A DNA stretch of 7,116 bases from Deltaproteobacteria bacterium. Its GTDB lineage: Bacteria > Desulfobacterota > Desulfobacteria > Desulfobacterales > C00003060. Position numbers and translations under genes: made by a program. The first letter of the stretch is position 1. The number at the start of each line of letters is the position of its first letter. The notes beneath the pieces are model-generated. The model saw only the letters and a program-made list of their open reading frames with translations. It was not told the DNA's origin and searched no databases. The stretch is from positions 1 through 7,116 of the forward strand of contig QMMV01000101.1 in NCBI GenBank assembly GCA_003647435.1, in the 5' to 3' direction. This document shows positions 1 through 5,543 of this stretch, one piece after another.

Positions 1-1
1 C

Positions 2-1660
2 CTTATTTTCCTCTTTCACATACTTTTTCCCGCATACATCGCAGGTGGCCTTGTCGTCTTCAAAGTGGAGACGGATGCCGCATCGACACATCCAGCCCTT
101 TAGTCCAGCAGGGTTTCCTGCCACAAGGGCAAAGTCGGGAACATCATCTATGACTACCGCCCCAGCCCCCACAAAGGCAAATCGGCCTATGGTGTGCCCA
201 CACAGAATTGTGCAATTGGCACCTAAGGTCGCTCCCTCCCTGACAATAGTGGGACGAATCTCATCTTTTCTCGGTATGTAGCTTCTGGGATTGTAGACGT
301 TGGTAAAAACCATCGAAGGACCGCAAAAAACCCCGTCTTCCAGGACCACGCCCTGGTAGACAGAGACATTATTCTGAATCTTGACCCTGTTTCCAATCGT
401 AACATGTGGGCCGATTACAACATTTTGACCGATACTGCATTCACGCCCTATCTTGCTACCGGAAATGACATGAGAAAAATGCCATATTCTTGTGCCTGGA
501 CCGATGGTGACGTTGTCATCGATGAAAGCGGTTTCATGTATAAATCCGTCCTTGACAGATGGTAATCCGCGATGGTGCCGATGAGATGGAGAAGGTGGTT
601 TGCGTGAACTTTCATAAGCGATGAGTGGTGTTTGCTCTTGTAAGCCCTTCTTCTCTGCCCTGTCTCCCGCGGCACAGGGAGGAAGGTATATCTTCTTGCC
701 ATTTTGATCGAGAGATTGCTGGCTTGCCTTGAGGATCCTGAGCACTCGAAGACCTTCACGGCCATCAGTGAGTGGTTGCTTGCCATTTGAGATGCACTCT
801 AAGAAATGCTCACATTCCAGACGCAGCGGTTCCGCCTCCGGAATACCTACCCGCTCCGGCTGCGCCCTGGCCGGAACCGGCACATTGTTTTGCCATTTGA
901 TTTCATGGGCATAGAGAACGAGCTTGTCTGACCATGGTTGAGTATCGTCAAAGACGGCCATCTTCCGGTCACCAACAACGACAAGCTTTTGTTCCTTGAA
1001 AGGGTGAAGCCAGGAAACAAAAATATGGGCCCGAAGCCATGAGGGAAACTCCAGATGGGTCGTCGTGACATCGGCGATCTTCTGGTGAAGGTAATTGCCC
1101 CCCGTGGCGAGAACGTTTTCCGGTTCTTCACCGGCAAGTGACAGGATCATGGAAATATCGTGAGGGGCAAAGGACCAGAGAATATTTTCTTCTCGTCGGA
1201 TCTTGCCCAGGTTCAGGCGAGCTGAATAAATGTAGTTAATCCGCCCTAACTCACCCGAGGTTGCGATCTCTTTTAGTCTTACAAATGCGGGATGGTATTG
1301 CAGGAGGTGGCCGACCATAAGCACAAGCTTGTTGTCAGCAGAGATGGTGATGAGTTCTTCTGCCTGGTCTTCCTCCAGGACCAGAGGTTTTTCTACAAAA
1401 ACATGCTTGCCTGCAAGAAGGGCCTCTCTAGCCAACGTAAAGTGGGTCTCTGCGGGGGTGGCAATAACAACAGCTTCGATGTCGTCTGCTGAAAGCACCT
1501 CATTTATTGACAAGCAGGTCTCAACATCCGGATATTGCTCTTGAAATCTGGCCAAAAGCACTTCATTTTTGTCGCAGATAAGCCTGAGCGCTCCTAACTG
1601 GTGGTAGTTGCGGACTAAATTTTTCCCCCAGTACCCTGATCCAACGATAGCGATATTCAT
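2..1660 (-). CDS. Fused nucleotide-sugar dehydrogenase (Gfo/Idh/MocA) and hexapeptide N-acyltransferase (WbpD/WlbB-like), C-terminus cut by window edge
   Basis: I translated this frame by hand and found no stop over 553 codons; it runs off the left edge. Residues 1-~310 look like a Gfo/Idh/MocA NAD(P)-dependent sugar oxidoreductase: GSGYWGKN at 7-14 (Rossmann loop), VIATP then VEKPL with EKP at 90-92, and PHDISM with H167, a position often catalytic in this family. After a linker (~315-372), residues ~373-520 form a left-handed beta-helix acyltransferase with RIWHFSHV, repeated IG hexapeptides, QNNVSVY, CGPSMVFTNVYNPR and GATLGAN...CGHTIG. This matches the WbpD/WlbB family, which acetylates a 3-amino sugar on UDP. 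A zinc-ribbon-like tail follows (C525, C527, C540, C543). Start: ATG at 1660, with GGGAGG six bases upstream. The two domains correspond to WbpB/WlbA-type and WbpD/WlbB-type steps of diacetamido-uronic acid synthesis, so a surface-glycan role is inferred. No aminotransferase or epimerase lies in this window. The acyl donor and exact sugar are not determinable. Confidence 0.9.
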   Translation of the reverse strand, partial: MNIAIVGSGYWGKNLVRNYHQLGALRLICDKNEVLLARFQEQYPDVETCLSINEVLSADDIEAVVIATPAETHFTLAREALLAGKHVFVEKPLVLEEDQAEELITISADNKLVLMVGHLLQYHPAFVRLKEIATSGELGRINYIYSARLNLGKIRREENILWSFAPHDISMILSLAGEEPENVLATGGNYLHQKIADVTTTHLEFPSWLRAHIFVSWLHPFKEQKLVVVGDRKMAVFDDTQPWSDKLVLYAHEIKWQNNVPVPARAQPERVGIPEAEPLRLECEHFLECISNGKQPLTDGREGLRVLRILKASQQSLDQNGKKIYLPPCAAGDRAEKKGLQEQTPLIAYESSRKPPSPSHRHHRGLPSVKDGFIHETAFIDDNVTIGPGTRIWHFSHVISGSKIGRECSIGQNVVIGPHVTIGNRVKIQNNVSVYQGVVLEDGVFCGPSMVFTNVYNPRSYIPRKDEIRPTIVREGATLGANCTILCGHTIGRFAFVGAGAVVIDDVPDFALVAGNPAGLKGWMCRCGIRLHFEDDKATCDVCGKKYVKEENK

Positions 1661-1666
1661 CTGGAG

Positions 1667-1672
1667 CCTCCC
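1667..1672 (-). promoter_or_regulatory. Ribosome binding site of the dehydrogenase/acyltransferase fusion
   Basis: The minus strand reads GGGAGG followed by six bases (CTCCAG) and the ATG at 1660. It is a near-ideal Shine-Dalgarno site at the expected distance, and it fixes the start of the fused gene. Confidence 0.85.
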
Positions 1673-1773
1673 GGCGTAACAGGTATTTTTGAAGAAAGTC
1701 GAATTTTAGGAAAGAGACAGCTCCGCCTCTTCAACTACATCGATAATGTTTAGATAACCTGTTGAGATACAAG

Positions 1774-1800
1774 GACTTTTATTTCCCCAAAGTCTTTTTT
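1774..1800 (+). terminator. Terminator-like hairpin with T-tract, plus-strand orientation
   Basis: GACTTT (1774-1779) pairs with AAAGTC (1789-1794) around a 9-base loop, and six T follow at once (1795-1800). The stem is short and only one third GC, so it would be a weak Rho-independent terminator. It acts in the plus direction, although no plus-strand gene lies upstream in this window. On the minus strand no T-run follows. A second possible pairing, ATTTCCCC (1781-1788) with GGGGAAAT (1816-1823), uses the loop of the first. Confidence 0.4.
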
Positions 1801-1840
1801 GAGTATCGGATTTGCGGGGAAATCTTCTCCATTTCTGAGT

Positions 1841-1870
1841 GTTCAGATTTTGAACGTTCACAAAATGAAC
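1841..1870. promoter_or_regulatory. Two tandem GTTCA-N5-TGAAC dyads, operator-like
   Basis: The 30 bases consist of GTTCA (1841-1845), five bases, TGAAC (1851-1855), then immediately GTTCA (1856-1860), five bases, TGAAC (1866-1870). The junction is itself a perfect 10-bp palindrome, TGAACGTTCA. Four exact half-sites with identical spacing inside a divergent intergenic region look like a binding site for a dimeric regulator occupying two adjacent positions. GAAC/GTTC half-sites occur in LexA operators of other phyla, but the spacing here does not match one I can name. The regulator is unknown. Confidence 0.45.
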
Positions 1871-2222
1871 ATATTTCCGGGTCTATGTCAACAAGAAAAT
1901 GGTAATCACCCACCTCCGTAGTGACAAAGGGACAAAGACACAGAGTTGTAAGCCCTGTCACCTGGGTAAGAAGAGCCCGCCACAGCAAAGACGGGTAAAC
2001 CTTGAGCAGAAATGGGTAAAAAAGCAGTGACAGGCTATTTAGCGTAACATTTTCTCTTGAGATTTCAAGGTAGAACTGCGCGGGCATATGTGCTAAGTTA
2101 ATGAGCGCTATTAAAGCAGGTCTGTTCCTCTGGATTTCCTCCACGGCCTTTGCGGGGACAAGCCTTAGCCGAAGTAAAGAAGCAAGCTTCGGGAGACGAA
2201 CCACGAACAGATTCAAGGGATC

Positions 2223-2978
2223 ATGGCAAGACACAAGGACTTGAAACAGCTTGGAAAATTGATCGCTTACGTGCTAGGGCGACGGCCAGATGAGTTTGGA
2301 TTGGTCCCAGACGATGAAGGCTTTGTTCGCCAAAAGGATCTGGTAAAAGCCATCTCTGAAGAACCCGGATGGGGATTTGTGCGCAGGTCTCATATTCACG
2401 AGGTCCTTATAACTTGCCCTGATAACCCTTTTATTGCTGAAGATGACCGAATTAAAGTTGCTCACCCCGGCCTGGCTATAAACCGCGTAAAAGGGGTAGT
2501 GCCGCCCAAACTCGTTTACCATTGCGTGCGACGCAAGGCATATCCGGTTGTCTGCCGGAAAGGAATTATCCCGATGGGGCAACCCCATGTCTTTTTGGCA
2601 ACAACCAAGGAATTGGCTATCCGCATGGGGAAGCGCCGGGACCCGGACCCTGTATTGCTGAGTGTCTATTGCAAAAGGGCCTTTGACTCCGGAGTGAACT
2701 TCTCCAGGCAAGGGGAACTGATCTATGTAGTTGATCATATTCCAATCAAGTATTTTGTAGGTCCACCGCTTCCGAAGGAAAAGAAGGAAACCGGAGAGCG
2801 CCACAAAGAATCCAGTTTAATACCTGACATGCTGCCCGGAAGCTTTATGCTTGACATGGAGCGTTCCGAGGCACTTCAACATCAAAGACTCAAAAGAAAA
2901 GGGCGAAAAAGGGAAATTGCCTGGAAGAAGACTCGAAGGGTAAAACGGAAACAGGGATGGCTCAAGGCTCAGAGCTGA
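2223..2978 (+). CDS. KptA/Tpt1-like protein (RNA 2'-phosphotransferase fold), divergent active site, basic C-terminal tail
   Basis: Residues ~5-183 follow the KptA/Tpt1 layout. An N-terminal lobe carries LGKLIAYVLGRRPDEFGL, aligning with the family's LSFVLRHxPExIGL, then 'DDEGFVRQKDLVKAI'. The NAD-binding lobe carries LVYHCV (98-102; usual YHGT), HVFLAT (122-127; usual HVHLS), PVLLSVY and 'GELIYVVDHIPIKYF' near 164-178 (usual end NGVWLTxxVPxxYL). True family members move an RNA 2'-phosphate onto NAD, giving ADP-ribose 1'',2''-cyclic phosphate. Here the catalytic residues appear lost: LRH has become L-G19-R20, the Arg before F70 is P69, and the Arg just before HVHLS is Q120. The usual length is about 180 residues. 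The extra ~67 end in a strongly basic stretch (218-251) rich in K and R, suggesting nucleic-acid contact. Start: ATG at 2223 is the only start codon after an in-frame stop at 2175, and a modest AAGG lies four bases upstream. Family placement is fairly sure; activity is doubtful. Confidence 0.75.
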   Translation: MARHKDLKQLGKLIAYVLGRRPDEFGLVPDDEGFVRQKDLVKAISEEPGWGFVRRSHIHEVLITCPDNPFIAEDDRIKVAHPGLAINRVKGVVPPKLVYHCVRRKAYPVVCRKGIIPMGQPHVFLATTKELAIRMGKRRDPDPVLLSVYCKRAFDSGVNFSRQGELIYVVDHIPIKYFVGPPLPKEKKETGERHKESSLIPDMLPGSFMLDMERSEALQHQRLKRKGRKREIAWKKTRRVKRKQGWLKAQS

Positions 2979-3042
2979 AAGGTCAAAGGGACGGGTTGCT
3001 TCTTTCAATTCGTAAACCAGTCCGTTCCCTTGAGATTTCAGC
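2974..3042. repeat. Imperfect inverted repeat spanning the kptA-like stop codon
   Basis: Arms 2974-2994 and 3022-3042, 21 bases each, pair at 18 of 21 positions counting one G-T, around a 27-base loop. The outer seven pairs (GCTGAAA with TTTCAGC) include the TGA stop. No T-run follows, so it is not a classic intrinsic terminator. It may protect the 3' end of the message or be one half of a bipartite termination region with the hairpin at 3061-3109. Confidence 0.5.
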
Positions 3043-3060
3043 CTTTATGGAGATGTTTTC

Positions 3061-3109
3061 TCAAGTCTCTAATAAGCTTTCTTGCAACAACGGAAGACTT
3101 GATTTTTTT
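3061..3109 (+). terminator. Possible Rho-independent terminator after the kptA-like gene
   Basis: TCAAGTCT (3061-3068) and AGACTTGA (3095-3102) are perfect inverted repeats of eight bases, followed directly by seven T (3103-3109). The 26-base loop is long and the stem only 3/8 GC, so strength is uncertain. Position and direction fit the end of the kptA-like transcript, which would make the downstream gene a separate transcription unit. Confidence 0.5.
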
Positions 3110-3137
3110 GTCTATTATAAATAAGAACTGAAAGTAA

Positions 3138-3240
3138 ACCCCGTTAGAAGGACCGGGCATTAAACTACGTCCTTCCTAAAACGAATATCGGCAATATCTT
3201 TACCATAAACGCCATGAGTGACGGGGCTTTCTGACGGGGT
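3138..3240 (+). promoter_or_regulatory. Structured leader with two competing stems upstream of the 759-residue gene
   Basis: In RNA, the 14 bases at 3138-3151 (ACCCCGTTAGAAGG) pair completely, with two G-U pairs, with 3227-3240 (CTTTCTGACGGGGT). The same left segment can instead form a local hairpin: GAAGGAC (3147-3153) with GTCCTTC (3169-3175), extendable outward to 3142/3183 with small bulges and a 15-base loop. The two folds exclude each other. A second copy of GACGGGG (3220-3226) beside the one at 3233-3239 offers another register. The distal arm ends ten bases before the ribosome binding site. It could be a cis-regulatory RNA or a REP/MITE-like palindromic repeat. I do not recognise a named riboswitch. 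Confidence 0.4.
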
Positions 3241-3249
3241 AAAAACCTC

Positions 3250-3257
3250 GGGTGGAG
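3250..3257 (+). promoter_or_regulatory. Ribosome binding site fixing the start at 3264
   Basis: GGGTGGAG sits six bases before the ATG at 3264. An in-frame GTG at 3252 lies inside this site and so is unlikely to be the start, which removes four residues from the longest open frame. Confidence 0.7.
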
Positions 3258-3263
3258 AATCCA

Positions 3264-5543
3264 ATGAATGAGCGGTCAATCATACTTGACAAACAGGCCG
3301 AAGAGTTATTTCAGAAGCTTGGGGGCATAGAAAACCGCGAGACACTTACTATAATCGGGGGAATTGCACGGGCCTACCAGGAAGAACAGATAAAGGCTGA
3401 TCCGTGGAGAATTCTTTTGATTGAACTGGTTTATGATATCTGCGCATGTTTTCTACATCACGAATTTTTCAAAAGGGGCCTGCCTGTAGAAACACACATC
3501 GACCGTCTTGTTCACAAAGTCAAAAAACTCTCGGATATGCCGAATCACGACAGACAAATTTTCATTAAATACAGAGGCCTTCATAGTAGCGACTTGTATC
3601 CTACAGAACTCGACTATTTGATATCACTCGGAGAGATAATTATTAACCTTGAATCCGCACTGGCCCTTACCAGGCGTCATCAGGAGACGCATGCACATCT
3701 GCATGAAAACCTGCTTGAGGCATGGACCGCTTTTCAGGATAACGGCATTACTACACTCCTTATCACGGTTCCTGAAACTGGCAAGCATGAAGATGAGTCG
3801 TTGCGGATTTGTGCTGAGATCATGTCCCAGTACTTACAGGCAGTCCGCCAGGGCGGTCAGATTGTGCTTAAAAGCCACGGAAAGGTGCATCAGGTACCAC
3901 TGGTACATGATGAGGACAACGTACCGGATCCCAACCTTACTATGACGGCCGGTCTGAACCACTTGAGCAAAGCGAAGGCCCAAAAACTGGTCGAAAAAAT
4001 CGACCAACTCATAAAAAAAGAGAGTATATCCATTCCTATAGATGATATCACAAATGTATACAATGCGGTTTTCAGTACCGAAAAGCTCAAAGCAAGGCTC
4101 AAAAAACCTCCGATAGAGGTTAATAATGTAAAGTGGCTAATGTTAGCCAGTGACCAGGACATCCTGCACAAGGAAAAAGTGGACCTGGTAAACGCTGTAT
4201 TTAAAAAGTTCGGTCATGCATCCCAGGAAGCCGTGCAAATCATCAATACCATATATGAAGCAGATTTGAATGCCTGGTCACCTGTAGACATCGGGGTCAA
4301 ACTTCAAAAGATCACAACGGTCTTAGAAGAGATTGAGGAGACTAAAAAAGGAGAAGCTGTTGAAAATGAACTTCTTGAAAACGTAAGAGACAGGCTGGAC
4401 CCTCTTAGAGACGAACTCCTTGATAACATCGGTATCGAAAAAGATGCTCTAAAGGCAATCAAACCAGACGGTGAGCCCTTTTCTGCAACAGTCCATAATA
4501 AGATTATCGACCTCGTGAAATTTTTCAAAGGGCGGTCGAAGACCAGGAGAAAGTTGCTGGCAATAATGACCGAACCCGTTACCTTTAATGATCAGGATTA
4601 TGACATTATTTCAAGGATGTTTAATACTTCTCGAATGGAGGCCCAGCACCTGGTTAAACTCATCAAAGGATGCTTTGATGAAACAGGCCGTTTTTTAAGA
4701 AAATCTTTTGAGAACAATATTACGGAATTTGCAAAGTACGGCGATAATATATTCTTCTTCCTCTGGTCGTATCTCAAAGAGATGAGGCGAAGAAGTGATC
4801 GCATATCGTTGCTGAATGCGCTTCAGCTTCTGATCATCAAGCTGGACCGTCCCGAGGAAGGCATGAAAAAGATTCTGGAAGATTTTGTTAGCGATCCAAC
4901 CCGGGTATTGCCATCGGATAAAGACGCAATGGTGCTGGCAAACATATTGCTGAGAAAGGAAAATCGCGAACTTAGTACAGAAATCGAGATAACACCCGAG
5001 GAAGTCCTCCTCGTAGAAGATAATATCAATTCAGATGCCATTAAGATAGCCACAAAAACCATAGCCCAATCAGAAGATCAATTTATCAGAAAAGTTGAGA
5101 CCATACATACGGCGACCAAGGAACGGCTCAACGGCACCGCTGCCAAAAATCAAGATCTGTCCCTAAAATATTTGTTGTTACTTGAAAGAGAAATATACAT
5201 ATTTCTTTCTATCATCAATCCACCCATAACCTGTCACGTGTTGAGGACTGTTGCTCAGGATTATGGCGATCCTCGCAGCCAGGTCTACAGTGGTAAAAAG
5301 AGTCGAGAAAACCTCAACGCTCTCATTACCCTTCTCAGAATTATCGTACGAGCATTGGCCAGAGCAGGTACCAGAGAAGACCTCCAGTATCTAAGGCAGA
5401 TCAAGGAGAACCACCCGGAATTTCTTGGATTAAAGGATGATCCACACTACCTCGACATGCTAAGCCGTGTCATCCAATACTGTGATAGAGCCATTCAATC
5501 AATTGAAAAAAGGGCTGATCAAGGCAACATTCCAACTGCCTGA
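3264..5543 (+). CDS. Uncharacterised large helical protein (759 residues)
   Basis: I do not recognise a family. The product looks cytoplasmic: no signal peptide, and no membrane segment (the hydrophobic NIFFFLWSYL near residue 495 is too short and flanked by charge). Almost the whole chain reads as amphipathic helix rich in Lys, Glu and Leu, as in an alpha-solenoid. One exception is residues ~160-230, where TTLLITVPETGK and GGQIVLKSHGKVHQVPL suggest strands within a small alpha/beta insert. Residues ~350-395 are highly charged with heptad-like leucines, a possible short coiled coil. KGRSKTRRK (~421-429) is a basic patch. The chosen start is ATG 3264, preceded by GGTGGAG. The 3' end overlaps the longest reading frame of the nucleotidyltransferase by 77 bases, suggesting translational coupling and a related role, perhaps with RNA. 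A structured leader precedes it. Being a real gene is near certain; function is unknown. Confidence 0.85.
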   Translation: MNERSIILDKQAEELFQKLGGIENRETLTIIGGIARAYQEEQIKADPWRILLIELVYDICACFLHHEFFKRGLPVETHIDRLVHKVKKLSDMPNHDRQIFIKYRGLHSSDLYPTELDYLISLGEIIINLESALALTRRHQETHAHLHENLLEAWTAFQDNGITTLLITVPETGKHEDESLRICAEIMSQYLQAVRQGGQIVLKSHGKVHQVPLVHDEDNVPDPNLTMTAGLNHLSKAKAQKLVEKIDQLIKKESISIPIDDITNVYNAVFSTEKLKARLKKPPIEVNNVKWLMLASDQDILHKEKVDLVNAVFKKFGHASQEAVQIINTIYEADLNAWSPVDIGVKLQKITTVLEEIEETKKGEAVENELLENVRDRLDPLRDELLDNIGIEKDALKAIKPDGEPFSATVHNKIIDLVKFFKGRSKTRRKLLAIMTEPVTFNDQDYDIISRMFNTSRMEAQHLVKLIKGCFDETGRFLRKSFENNITEFAKYGDNIFFFLWSYLKEMRRRSDRISLLNALQLLIIKLDRPEEGMKKILEDFVSDPTRVLPSDKDAMVLANILLRKENRELSTEIEITPEEVLLVEDNINSDAIKIATKTIAQSEDQFIRKVETIHTATKERLNGTAAKNQDLSLKYLLLLEREIYIFLSIINPPITCHVLRTVAQDYGDPRSQVYSGKKSRENLNALITLLRIIVRALARAGTREDLQYLRQIKENHPEFLGLKDDPHYLDMLSRVIQYCDRAIQSIEKRADQGNIPTA

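Larger units (their letters stand above)
1661..2222. other. Intergenic region with no defensible gene
   Basis: This is about 560 bases between two divergent genes, the sugar gene leaving leftward and the kptA-like gene rightward, so it should carry both promoters. I could not pick a convincing -35/-10 pair for either. The plus strand is full of stops. A minus-strand open frame of 151 codons (GTG at 2234 to 1779) has no Shine-Dalgarno site, overlaps the first codons of the kptA-like gene, and has no recognisable product. I treat it as chance or decayed sequence. Structured elements are listed separately: a terminator-like hairpin at 1774-1800, a dyad cluster at 1841-1870, and a weak distant inverted repeat AACAGGT/ACCTGTT (1678-1684 and 1757-1763) in the leader of the sugar gene. 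Confidence 0.6.

Noticed and set aside
1678..1763. AACAGGT/ACCTGTT inverted repeat in the leader of the sugar gene
   Set aside because: Seven base pairs over a 72-base loop is weak, and the interior does not extend the stem.
1921..1961. GTGACA/TGTCAC pairing and repeated GACAAAG in the intergenic region
   Set aside because: The repeats are short and low-complexity with no T-run. I see no basis for calling a terminator or CRISPR repeat.
1779..2234. Minus-strand open frame of 151 codons in the intergenic region
   Set aside because: It starts with GTG inside the kptA-like gene, has no Shine-Dalgarno site, shows no domain or motif, and covers the dyad block. Its length is somewhat longer than chance would give, so a decayed gene cannot be excluded.
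2274..2804. Minus-strand open frame of 176 codons
   Set aside because: It lies wholly inside the kptA-like gene on the opposite strand, and the sense frame has clear family motifs. It is a shadow frame.
2056..3040. Twelve-base direct repeat CTTGAGATTTCA at 2056-2067 and 3029-3040
   Set aside because: There are only two copies, about 970 bases apart with no shared flanks; one is part of the inverted repeat at 2974-3042. It is compatible with coincidence.
3252..3263. GTG at 3252 as start of the 759-residue gene
   Set aside because: The GTG lies within the GGGTGGAG ribosome site, while ATG 3264 sits six bases after it.
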